Assembly (NCBI GenBank): GCA_902363125.1
Contig: CABIZD010000006.1
Span: forward strand, 122,500-148,248
Source of the DNA: Coriobacteriaceae bacterium
GTDB taxonomy: Bacteria > Actinomycetota > Coriobacteriia > Coriobacteriales > Coriobacteriaceae
Length of the DNA stretch: 25,749 nucleotides
Reading direction: 5' to 3'
Positions 15,646 to 22,641 of the stretch are shown piece by piece; within the stretch, counting starts at the first letter, position 1; every line of letters begins with the position of its first letter. The position numbers and the translations under genes are program-made. The notes below the pieces were generated by a model. It was not told the origin of the DNA and did not search any database. It saw only the letters and a program-made list of their open reading frames with translations.

Positions 15646-16896
15646 CTATAGATCCTCTCGCCACAGAGGGAGGCATAGACAGTTTGTGCCACCATAGCCT
15701 TTGGTGAGCTCGTCAATGGATAACGGGAATAATTCCATTCCTGCTTTCTCAAGCGCTTCGTTGGTCCAAACGTTTTCTTCATATACGCATAGTTTTCCTG
15801 GCGAGAGCGCAAGGATAGACGTTGCGTTGTTCCGGCGCTCTCTTTCGTAGGCGGTTTGATTCCCGCCTCCGCAGTCAATTACTTTTATTGGTTCGCAACA
15901 GGCTGCAGAGAGTATTTCCGGAATCGTGCGATCGATAGGAGTGATCGTAAGGCCCTTTCCGGATCGTTTTAGTTGAATGCTGTATGCATCAACGGCATTG
16001 CATATCTCACGATCGATGAGGAACGCGTCGTGATCAATTCTACTTATGAACGTATCGAGGTGGATACGCAGCCCGTCAGAGGGGACTCGAATCGCAATTA
16101 GCTCGGTAGTCTGGAATTTATTTGAGGTCAGGAGCTCTTTGGCAAGTGACTCGACGGCGGCGGGTTCAGTTCGGTCAGAGATTCCAACTAATAATGTCTT
16201 AGCACTGATAACAAGAATGTCTCCGCCTTCGATATGGTAACTACTCCTGTTCAAATCACATACCGGGGTTTCTCCCATGATCTTGTGGTGGGTGAATATC
16301 TGCCGGTATAAGGCGACCTCACGATCACGCTCAGGCCAATACATATGATTTAGGATGATGCCGTCTCCGACTACCACAGCAGGATCACGAGTGAAAAAAA
16401 GCGTGTTGAGGGGATTGACCAAGAGCGAGGCGGGGTCAAATTGCTCGTGCACGAGCGCCCGTAGTGTTTCCGACTGGTTTGAACATAGCTCAGTGTCTCC
16501 AAAGCGAATGCCGTTAAGTACTATATTCACCAATTCCTGGGTGTTCTTAGCGTTCTCAAACAGCTGGGTTATTGTCTCGAGGAACTCTCTGCCTGTTGCC
16601 CCACTGCAACGGAGGTAGTCATCAATAAAACATTTAAGTGATTGGGGCTCAGTTTCAAGTGAGTCTTCGAGAAGGTCCCTAATTTCAATGGTTTCTACGC
16701 CATGCTTCTCAAGCAATTGAACCATGGAATCGTGCTCATATATTGCTTTGTCGAGGTCAAAACGACCGCTCCATTTTCGCAGGGAGAAAACTTGGCTGAA
16801 GTCGGCATCAGGGTAGTTTTGTGTTTCAGTTCCTGGTCGATGGACAAGTACGGCTTTTAAATGACCGATTTCATTTGTTATGTGTACGCCTTGCAT
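15646..16896 (-). CDS. arcA: Arginine deiminase (first copy)
   Basis: 416 residues. Hydrolyses arginine to citrulline and ammonia. The active-site landmarks are present: FFTRDP, HIEGGD, HLDT and the catalytic Cys406 in GGTNCLCLP near the C-terminus, followed by the family ending WRED. It differs clearly from the second copy at 18621-19865 (for example NCLCLPLWREDL against RCMSMPFWREDI), so this is an old duplication or separate acquisition. ATG 16896 has AGGAG six bases upstream. Codons are markedly more A/T-ending than in the GC-rich flanking genes. It heads the minus-strand arm, with the regulator two bases behind it, and diverges from the carrier gene across a 253-base control region. Confidence 0.93.
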   Translation of the reverse strand: MQGVHITNEIGHLKAVLVHRPGTETQNYPDADFSQVFSLRKWSGRFDLDKAIYEHDSMVQLLEKHGVETIEIRDLLEDSLETEPQSLKCFIDDYLRCSGATGREFLETITQLFENAKNTQELVNIVLNGIRFGDTELCSNQSETLRALVHEQFDPASLLVNPLNTLFFTRDPAVVVGDGIILNHMYWPERDREVALYRQIFTHHKIMGETPVCDLNRSSYHIEGGDILVISAKTLLVGISDRTEPAAVESLAKELLTSNKFQTTELIAIRVPSDGLRIHLDTFISRIDHDAFLIDREICNAVDAYSIQLKRSGKGLTITPIDRTIPEILSAACCEPIKVIDCGGGNQTAYERERRNNATSILALSPGKLCVYEENVWTNEALEKAGMELFPLSIDELTKGYGGTNCLCLPLWREDL

Positions 16897-16920
16897 GTCT
16901 GTCTCCTGTCCTGCTGGTTT

Positions 16921-16928
16921 TTATATAA
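16921..16928 (-). promoter_or_regulatory. Candidate -10 of the first arcA
   Basis: TTATATAA (palindromic) gives TATATA as a minus-strand -10. The start would fall at about 16914, leaving a short leader with the AGGAG site. No TTGACA-like -35 lies at 17 bases, consistent with an activated promoter. Confidence 0.45.
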
Positions 16929-16979
16929 GGCTAAGGCAGGTTCCTTGTTGTGTTGCGGAAAAGTTAAAAGACGTATGTA

Positions 16980-17027
16980 ATTGATAAATAACATCAATTT
17001 TAAATATCAGATTGATTAATAACGTCA
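16980..17027. promoter_or_regulatory. Paired direct repeats between the arginine arms (probable operator)
   Basis: ATTGATAAATAACATCA (16980-16996) and ATTGATTAATAACGTCA (17011-17027) match at 15 of 17 positions and are 31 bases apart, about three helical turns. The first is itself an inverted repeat (ATTGAT...ATCAAT). They sit between the two divergent transcripts. They resemble, but do not match, FNR boxes (spacer 7 rather than 4) or ArgR boxes. A related sequence lies upstream of fbp. No firm plus-strand promoter was found in 17028-17149. Confidence 0.6.
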
Positions 17028-17149
17028 CTTTAGCTGCCGTTCATAGGTGAAAAGCGACACGATGGCGATGGTTGGCCGACCACCGCTGAGCAACCTCATA
17101 CATTTATGGTGCCAGCTGGATAGATGGGAAAAGGAATGAAGGAGGAGAT

Positions 17150-18592
17150 ATGGCAGCGGAAAGTTCGAAAGGCATCAAGCAGTTCAAGGTCCCGCACGTA
17201 TATGCGATCATCTTTGCACTTATGGTCATCTTCGCTGTTCTCACGTGGATTGTTCCCTCTGGGTCCTATCAGCGTCAGGAGGTGAACGGTCGTGAAGTCA
17301 CTGTCGCAGGTACGTATGAGCAGAGTGAAAAGACATATATTGACGAGGAAACCGGGGATGAAGTAGATCTCAGACAAGGCGTCTTCGATGTTCTTCAGGC
17401 TCCAACGCGCGGTATACAAGAGGCAATTGAGGTCGTTGCATTCATCTTGATTGTGGGCGGTTCGTTTCAGGTTATTACTAAAACGGGCGCTATCACGAGC
17501 GGAATGGGTCGTGTCGTTCGCCGCTTTAAGAACAAAGACATTCTAATTATTCCTATTGCGATGGTTCTCTTTGCATTGGGCGGAACGAGCTTTGGCATGG
17601 CGGAAGAAACTCTCCCGTTCTTTGCGATCTTCATGCCAATTATGATGGCTATGGGCTTCGACTCGATGACGGCGTTCATGGTCGTGTTCGTTGGAGCGCG
17701 CACGGGTTACATCGCCTCAACGATTAATCCGTTTAATGTTCTCATTGCGCAAGGTATTCTTGGTATTCAGGGCAACCCCCAGCTGTGGCTGCGTATGATT
17801 GCCTGGGTTGTTTTGACTGCCGTTGCAATTACTTGGGTTGTCCTCTATGCACGAAGGGTAAAGAAGAACCCTGAGTCATCGATCACATTTGAGGATGATA
17901 TCGCCAAGAAAGTCGAGTTCGCTGCCGATGAATCTGCCCTTGACGCGGAATTTACGGGTCGTCAAAAAGGCGTGCTTGCGGTATTTATCGCTGGTATGTG
18001 CCTTATCATCTGGGGACTTGTGACCCAGGGCTGGTATATGAACGAGATTTCTGCGGTCTTTTTGGCCATGGGCCTGTTGGCTGGTGTTATTGCGGGCTTT
18101 AGTCAGGACGTCATCGCTCAGGAATTTGTTGCGGGTATCGCTGACTTTGCTTTCTCGGCAATTGTCGTTGGACTTGCGCGTGGCATCCTTGTCATTGCCT
18201 CTGACGGCATGATCATCGATACCATCCTCAATGCGCTCGCCACTGGTCTGGGCGGCATCCCGGCGGTTCTCTTTACTACGCTTCTTTATGCGGTTGAGAA
18301 CCTCCTGGCGATTCTGGTTCCCAGCTCATCTGGCCTTGCAGCACTGACCGCTCCCATTTTTGGACCTTTGACCGAACTCATGGGCCTTAATCCCGAGGCC
18401 GCCGTGTGGGCTCTCTCCATGGGTAGCGCGACGATGTCTTTGATCTGTCCTACTAGCGCCATTCTTGTAGCGGGTTTGGGCGTGTGCAAGATCAAGCTTG
18501 GCCAGTGGTGGAAGACCGTTTGGAAATTCTTCTTGGTCGTGTCGCTCATCAATATCGTATTCGTAGCAATCTCGGGACTTATTGCCCTGTAG
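17150..18592 (+). CDS. YfcC-family carrier, probable arginine/ornithine exchanger
   Basis: 480 residues and about 11-12 membrane helices. The sequence fits the YfcC/C4-dicarboxylate-type branch of the ion-transporter superfamily: an N-terminal helix followed by the motif WIVPSGSYQR, a central GGTSFGMAEETLPFFAIF re-entrant-type segment, ARTGYIASTINPFNV, and a C-terminal VENLLAILVPSSSGLAALTAP mirror segment. Carriers of this type are found in arginine deiminase clusters of some streptococci, where they exchange arginine for ornithine; that role here is inferred from position. GGAGGAG precedes ATG 17150. It is the first gene of the plus arm, 28 bases ahead of the second arcA. A carrier of another amino or organic acid is possible. 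Confidence 0.85.
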   Translation: MAAESSKGIKQFKVPHVYAIIFALMVIFAVLTWIVPSGSYQRQEVNGREVTVAGTYEQSEKTYIDEETGDEVDLRQGVFDVLQAPTRGIQEAIEVVAFILIVGGSFQVITKTGAITSGMGRVVRRFKNKDILIIPIAMVLFALGGTSFGMAEETLPFFAIFMPIMMAMGFDSMTAFMVVFVGARTGYIASTINPFNVLIAQGILGIQGNPQLWLRMIAWVVLTAVAITWVVLYARRVKKNPESSITFEDDIAKKVEFAADESALDAEFTGRQKGVLAVFIAGMCLIIWGLVTQGWYMNEISAVFLAMGLLAGVIAGFSQDVIAQEFVAGIADFAFSAIVVGLARGILVIASDGMIIDTILNALATGLGGIPAVLFTTLLYAVENLLAILVPSSSGLAALTAPIFGPLTELMGLNPEAAVWALSMGSATMSLICPTSAILVAGLGVCKIKLGQWWKTVWKFFLVVSLINIVFVAISGLIAL

Positions 18593-18620
18593 GTTTCATG
18601 GCTGAAATGGAGTAACAGGA

Positions 18621-19865
18621 ATGTCTAAAGGACTGAATGTACACAGCGAGATTGGTAAGCTCAAGAAAGTTGTGCTTCACCGCCCCGGTCGTGACCTTGT
18701 GAACGTAAAGGCAGAAGAGTTCGATGATGTCTGGATTCACGACTGTTTCTATCTTGATGTGGCTCAAAAGGAGCATGATGCCTTTGCGGATCTTCTGAGG
18801 AGCGAAGGTGTTGAGGTTCTCTATATGGAGAAACTCGTTGCTGAAGCGCTGGATGCATGCCCCTCGGCTCGCGCTGAGTTTACCGATACATTTATGGCTG
18901 AGAGCGGGATTGTCAATCCTATGCTTGAGCAGGCTGTTCGTGAAAAGCTCGACGCTATTTCAGATTCGTATCAGTTTGTACTTGAGGCTATGGGGGGGTA
19001 TCGTTATCGTGACCTTGAGCTGCCTCGCGTTTCGACTACGCTTAGTATGATGGATAATGAGGATGCGAAGCCCGATGATTTGGTGTTGAAGCCTCTTCCG
19101 AGTTCATATTTCTCTCGCGATCCTCTTGCTTCCGTGGGCAAAGGCGTTCTGCTTCACCATATGTATTGGAAACAGCGAGATCGTGAAGTGCCCTTCTACG
19201 AAGCGATTTTCAAATACCATCCCGATTATGCAGGGACTCCGATTTGGTACGACCATAAGAATCCCTGGCATATCGAGGGCGGTGATGTGCTTAACATTAA
19301 CGCTCATACCTTGGCTATTGGAATTAGCCAGCGAACTGAGGCGGCTGCGATTGAGGAGCTTGCAAAGAATTTGTTCTGGGGATCTGGGAATTCTGAGATC
19401 GATACCGTTTACGCTATTAAAATCCCCAACGGCTATGCTTACATGCATCTTGACACCGTTTGCACCATGGTGGATTTCGATAAGTTCACAGTTTATCCCG
19501 GTATTTTTGAGACCCTTCGTGTTTATCGTCTGACTCGTGGTGACTCTGAGGGAATGGTCGCTGTTCAAGAGATTGATGACACGCTTGAACATATTCTTGA
19601 AATGGCTACTGGCGTGGAGAAGGTGCAGCTTATTGAGTGCGGTGCCGGCGATATGGTTGAGGCATCTCGCGAGCAGTGGAACGACGGGTCGAACACTCTT
19701 GCCGTTGCTCCTGGTAAAGTCTGTGTTTACGAGCGCAATGTTGTCACAAATGATGAGCTCTACAAGAACGGTTTGGAACTTTTGGTCGTTCCCTCCGAGG
19801 AACTGTCCCGCGGTCGTGGTGGCCCGCGCTGCATGAGCATGCCCTTCTGGCGCGAAGATATTTAG
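18621..19865 (+). CDS. arcA: Arginine deiminase (second copy)
   Basis: 414 residues, same reaction as the copy at 15646-16896. The active-site landmarks are complete: YFSRDP, HIEGGD, HLDT and Cys404 in RGRGGPRCMSMPFWRED, which is close to the textbook form. The ribosome site is GGAG about 8 bases before ATG 18621. It lies between the carrier and the ornithine carbamoyltransferase genes with short gaps (28 and 32 bases), clearly one transcript. T-ending codons (GTT, CTT, CGT) are frequent, unlike queA downstream. Of the two copies, this one is most likely the main catabolic enzyme because it is in the operon with the next pathway step. Confidence 0.95.
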   Translation: MSKGLNVHSEIGKLKKVVLHRPGRDLVNVKAEEFDDVWIHDCFYLDVAQKEHDAFADLLRSEGVEVLYMEKLVAEALDACPSARAEFTDTFMAESGIVNPMLEQAVREKLDAISDSYQFVLEAMGGYRYRDLELPRVSTTLSMMDNEDAKPDDLVLKPLPSSYFSRDPLASVGKGVLLHHMYWKQRDREVPFYEAIFKYHPDYAGTPIWYDHKNPWHIEGGDVLNINAHTLAIGISQRTEAAAIEELAKNLFWGSGNSEIDTVYAIKIPNGYAYMHLDTVCTMVDFDKFTVYPGIFETLRVYRLTRGDSEGMVAVQEIDDTLEHILEMATGVEKVQLIECGAGDMVEASREQWNDGSNTLAVAPGKVCVYERNVVTNDELYKNGLELLVVPSEELSRGRGGPRCMSMPFWREDI

Positions 19866-19897
19866 TTGCAAATCCACTGTGATGGGAGATGGCGAAT

Positions 19898-20908
19898 ATG
19901 GGTGTTAATATCGCTGGGCGCAGTTTTCTGAAGCTGCTTGATTACACGACGGAAGAGATTGAGTATCTGCTTGAGCTTTCTGCTAACTTCAAAAGCATGA
20001 AGCGTGCCGGTGTTCCGCATAAATACCTTGAAGGCAAGAATATTGTTTTGCTATTTGAGAAGACTTCCACGCGTACTCGCTGCGCCTTCGAAGTTGGTGC
20101 ACTTGACCTTGGCATGGGTGTAACTTATTTGGATCCGGGCTCGTCTCAGATGGGCAAAAAGGAGTCGATTGAGGACACGGCTCGCGTCCTTGGCCGCATG
20201 TATGACGGAATTGAATACCGCGGCTTTGAACAGGCGAAGGTTGAGGAGCTTGCTGCAAAAGCTGGGGTTCCCGTTTGGAATGGGCTGACTACTGAATTTC
20301 ACCCGACTCAAGTGCTTGCCGATATTCTGACCATGCGTGAAGAGTTTGGAGAGATTAAGGGCAGGAAACTTACATTTTTTGGTAAGGCGGCCGGAAACGT
20401 CGCTGATTCGCTCATGGTCATTTGCGCTAAGCTCGGCATTAACTACTGTTCTTGCGGCCCAATCGGGGGAAATTCGGAGGGGGCTACATCCTATGATCCT
20501 GAACTCCTTGCAGAATGTAGTCGTATTGCGGCCGAGCATGGATCGACGATTACCATTACAGAGGATATTGAGGAAGGCGCTCGTGATGCCGATGTAATTT
20601 ACACGGATGTTTGGGTTGGCATGGGTCAGCCCGCAGAGCTGTGGGAAAGCCGCATTAAGCTCATGTCGCCGTATCGTGTGACCGCTGAGGTGATGTCTAT
20701 GGCAAAGCCCGAGGCGATTTTCCTCCACTGCCTTCCGAGCTTCCACGATACTAATACTACTGTTGGTGCCGAAATTGCTGAGAAGTTTGGAGTTACCGAA
20801 ATGGAAGTCACGGACGAGGTTTTTGAGTCCGATAAGTCTCGTGTTTTCCAAGAAGCGGAGAATCGCATGCATACGATTAAGGCGGTGATGTACGCAACGC
20901 TTAAGTAG
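19898..20908 (+). CDS. arcB: Ornithine carbamoyltransferase (catabolic)
   Basis: 336 residues. Converts citrulline and phosphate to ornithine and carbamoyl phosphate in the arginine deiminase pathway. Carbamoyl-phosphate motifs are intact: [15 protein letters not shown] and [10 protein letters not shown], plus the C-terminal [13 protein letters not shown]. Two places differ from the usual OTC pattern as I recall it: DVWVSMGE reads DVWVGMGQ (Ser to Gly in the ornithine SMG loop), and the GDxxNN segment reads GKAAGN. ATG 19898 is preferred because GGGAG lies 9 bases upstream; ATG 19889 adds three residues but touches that site. No carbamate kinase gene follows. A related carbamoyltransferase with another amine acceptor cannot be excluded. 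Confidence 0.92.
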   Translation: MGVNIAGRSFLKLLDYTTEEIEYLLELSANFKSMKRAGVPHKYLEGKNIVLLFEKTSTRTRCAFEVGALDLGMGVTYLDPGSSQMGKKESIEDTARVLGRMYDGIEYRGFEQAKVEELAAKAGVPVWNGLTTEFHPTQVLADILTMREEFGEIKGRKLTFFGKAAGNVADSLMVICAKLGINYCSCGPIGGNSEGATSYDPELLAECSRIAAEHGSTITITEDIEEGARDADVIYTDVWVGMGQPAELWESRIKLMSPYRVTAEVMSMAKPEAIFLHCLPSFHDTNTTVGAEIAEKFGVTEMEVTDEVFESDKSRVFQEAENRMHTIKAVMYATLK

Positions 20909-20914
20909 CGGGGC

Positions 20915-20962
20915 GTTGAGAAAACAGTCGCAAATCTGTTTCCATACTATATTTCTCTCAAC
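20915..20962 (+). terminator. Two-tier hairpin after arcB, weak terminator candidate
   Basis: GTTGAGA (20915-20921) pairs with TCTCAAC (20956-20962); inside, AAACAG (20922-20927) pairs with CTGTTT (20936-20941). No T-run follows, so it may be an RNA end-protecting structure rather than an intrinsic terminator. Confidence 0.4.
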
Positions 20963-20966
20963 AAGC

Positions 20967-20975
20967 TGATAGGAT
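20967..20975 (+). promoter_or_regulatory. Candidate extended -10 of queA
   Basis: TGA followed by TAGGAT fits an extended -10 of moderate quality. The start would be at about 20982, putting the 13-bp hairpin at 20993-21023 within the queA leader. Confidence 0.35.
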
Positions 20976-20992
20976 ACAGGGGAGAATGATGC

Positions 20993-21026
20993 GCGCGTCA
21001 GTCGATTTTTTCGACTGACGCGCTTT
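20993..21026 (+). terminator. Perfect 13-bp hairpin before queA
   Basis: GCGCGTCAGTCGA (20993-21005), loop TTTTT, and TCGACTGACGCGC (21011-21023), followed by only three T residues. It could end the arginine operon or, if the promoter at 20967 is real, act as a leader structure of queA. It ends 16 bases before the queA ATG. Confidence 0.55.
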
Positions 21027-21041
21027 GTGAAAGAGGCAAAG

Positions 21042-22253
21042 ATGCGTACCGATGATTTTGACTACAACCTTCCCGAGGAACTGATTGCCCAAGCTCCTGC
21101 CGAGCCGCGCGACTCCTGCCGCCTGCTGGTGGTTGATCGCAAGGGCTCCCAGGCGGGAACGCCGCTGGAGCACGGCGGTACCGTTGAGCACCGCATCTTC
21201 CGCGACATCATCGACTATATCGAGCCGGGCGACGTGCTCGTCATCAACAAGACGCGCGTGATGCCGGCCTGCCTGATCGGTCGCAAGGCCGGCTCGGGCG
21301 GCGTGGTCGAGACGCTGCTGCTCAAGCGCCGCGAGGATGTGGATCCGCTGGGCCATGTCTGGGAGTGCCTGGTCAAGCCGGGTAAGCGCCTGAAGCCCGG
21401 TGCTCAGATTGAGTATCGTGCGGGCGGCGCCCATGCGCCCGAGGGCGCGCCCGTGGTGCTGACGGCCGAGGTCGTCGACTTTGTTACCGATAGCCGCGGT
21501 GGCCGTCTGGTGCGCTTTGAGCCGGCCGGTTGCAATGCCGCCGGCGACCCGCGCACGCTCGACGAGGCCATCCACGCTGCCGGCCACGTGCCGCTGCCGC
21601 CCTACATTACCGATTACGAGGGCGATCCCGAGAAGTACCAGACCGTCTACGCCATGAAGGAGGAGCACTCGGCTGCCGCTCCTACGGCGGGTCTGCACTT
21701 TACTCCCGAGCTCATGGCCGCTATCGAGGCCAAGGGCGCGAAGTTTGCCGCCGTCGAGCTCGAGGTGGGTATCGATACCTTCCGTCTGGTGGAGGAGGAC
21801 GACCCTACACAGCACGTGATGCACACCGAGCGCTACCACGTGTCGCAGGAGGTTGTCGACGCTGTGCATAAGGCGAAGGCCGAGGGCCATCGTGTGATCG
21901 CCGTCGGCACTACCGCAGTGCGCTCGCTCGAGAGCGCGTTTGACGCGGACGCGCCGGTGTCCGATCCGGCTGTGACGGCGCGCTATTTTGAGGGCCGCGA
22001 GGACGGGGCCGACACGCTCGGCCGCGGCGACATCGTGGTGCGCGAGAACGCGACAACGCAGCTCTACCTTATGCCCGGCTCGACCTATCACGTGGTCGAC
22101 GCGTTGATCACGAACTTCCACGTGCCTCGCTCTACACTCATGATGCTTGTGAGCGCGCTTGCCACCCGCGACCAGATCATGGATGCCTACGCTGCCGCCA
22201 TCGAGGAGCGCTACCGCTTCTTCAGCTTTGGCGACGCCATGCTCATCTTGTAG
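21042..22253 (+). CDS. queA: tRNA preQ1(34) S-adenosylmethionine ribosyltransferase-isomerase QueA
   Basis: 403 residues. Transfers and isomerises the ribosyl part of S-adenosylmethionine onto preQ1 in tRNA, giving epoxyqueuosine. Family motifs visible: N-terminal FDYNLPEELIAQAP, VLVINKTRVMPA, HAAGHVPLPPYI, TVYA(M)KEEHSAAAPTAGLHFT, GIDTFRLV, HTERYHV, GTTAVRSLES and TNFHVPRSTL. It is longer than E. coli QueA (about 356) because of loops near residues 35-50 and about 300-335. ATG 21042 is chosen because AGAGG lies 6 bases upstream; GTG 21027 has no such site. Strong C/G-ending codon use contrasts with the arginine genes just upstream. The stop codon is followed at once by a 12-bp hairpin. Confidence 0.96.
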   Translation: MRTDDFDYNLPEELIAQAPAEPRDSCRLLVVDRKGSQAGTPLEHGGTVEHRIFRDIIDYIEPGDVLVINKTRVMPACLIGRKAGSGGVVETLLLKRREDVDPLGHVWECLVKPGKRLKPGAQIEYRAGGAHAPEGAPVVLTAEVVDFVTDSRGGRLVRFEPAGCNAAGDPRTLDEAIHAAGHVPLPPYITDYEGDPEKYQTVYAMKEEHSAAAPTAGLHFTPELMAAIEAKGAKFAAVELEVGIDTFRLVEEDDPTQHVMHTERYHVSQEVVDAVHKAKAEGHRVIAVGTTAVRSLESAFDADAPVSDPAVTARYFEGREDGADTLGRGDIVVRENATTQLYLMPGSTYHVVDALITNFHVPRSTLMMLVSALATRDQIMDAYAAAIEERYRFFSFGDAMLIL

Positions 22254-22280
22254 GTTACGGCGTTTTACAAACGCCGTAAC
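22254..22280 (+). terminator. 12-bp hairpin directly after queA
   Basis: GTTACGGCGTTT (22254-22265), loop TAC, AAACGCCGTAAC (22269-22280): a perfect stem starting on the base after the stop codon. A counterpart with compensatory changes follows the SDR gene at 25503-25530. Confidence 0.7.
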
Positions 22281-22283
22281 CGG

Positions 22284-22397
22284 TCGACGCTGCGCGGGCC
22301 GCATTTGGACAATCTGACGTTCAACTTCAAGGGCGCGACCAGAAGGTCAGCGCCCTTTCGTTTCACGTCACCTTGTCTCAAATGCGACCCGCTCGCT
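22284..22397. repeat. 114-bp folded repeat, copy 1
   Basis: Matches 25534-25647 at 113 of 114 positions (A/G at 22387). It folds into one long arm: 22294-22307 with 22379-22392, GACAA with TTGTC, GACGT with ACGTC, and AAGGGCGC-GACC with GGTC-a-GCGCCCTT around an AGAA loop. Together with the hairpin at 22254-22280 it forms a 144-base element. Confidence 0.9.
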
Positions 22398-22445
22398 GAC
22401 TCTGCCATTACATCGGTGTTGCCGTGGTTGTTGAGTAGTCATTGG

Positions 22446-22503
22446 GCACTTGGCACTTGGGGACGTTCCTTTTGTGCCGGCACCTGGGGACACTCCTTAT
22501 GTC
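22446..22503. repeat. REP-like pair of GGCAC(T/C)TGGGGAC units
   Basis: Two adjacent units, 22452-22478 and 22479-22503, share GGCACYTGGGGAC, then TCCTT and TGT; a third partial GGGCACTT precedes them. TGGGGACRYTCCTT-type repeats of this kind are, from memory, common near REP-associated or IS200-like transposases, but no such gene is in the window. Confidence 0.55.
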
Positions 22504-22549
22504 AAGAGATTGGTGCAAGAGGGATAGATTACCTTGCATCAATCTAATA

Positions 22550-22615
22550 AGTTGCGGTGAGATAGTTCTTGAATTGGCTTTTTGAGGGCTAAACAGGAAC
22601 TATCTCACCGCAACT
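22550..22615. repeat. Long palindrome, 19-bp perfect arms, 28-base spacer
   Basis: AGTTGCGGTGAGATAGTTC (22550-22568) is repeated inverted and without mismatch at 22597-22615. No T-run follows on the minus strand, so it is not a typical terminator of the gene ending at 22642. No target-site duplication is obvious. Together with the REP-like pair it fills the gene-free stretch 22398-22641. Confidence 0.75.
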
Positions 22616-22641
22616 GCGTTGAGCGTTTTTTGGCAGCTGGT

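Noticed and set aside
16980..16997. FNR/CRP-type box between the arginine arms
   Set aside because: TTGAT and ATCAA are present but are 7 bases apart instead of 4, and the second repeat does not keep the right half; called only as an unassigned operator.
20986..21018. Ten-codon leader peptide (MMRASVDFFD) before queA
   Set aside because: The GGGGAG is only 1-4 bases from the possible start codons, and the codons simply run through the hairpin; no regulatory codon run is seen.
22254..22280. Integron attC-like site because of GTTAC...GTAAC
   Set aside because: The hairpin is a perfect simple stem without the extra-helical bases and the paired core sites of attC; no integrase is present.
20958..22304. 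448-residue open frame on the minus strand
   Set aside because: Antisense to queA, which is unmistakable; His/Arg/Leu-rich shadow.
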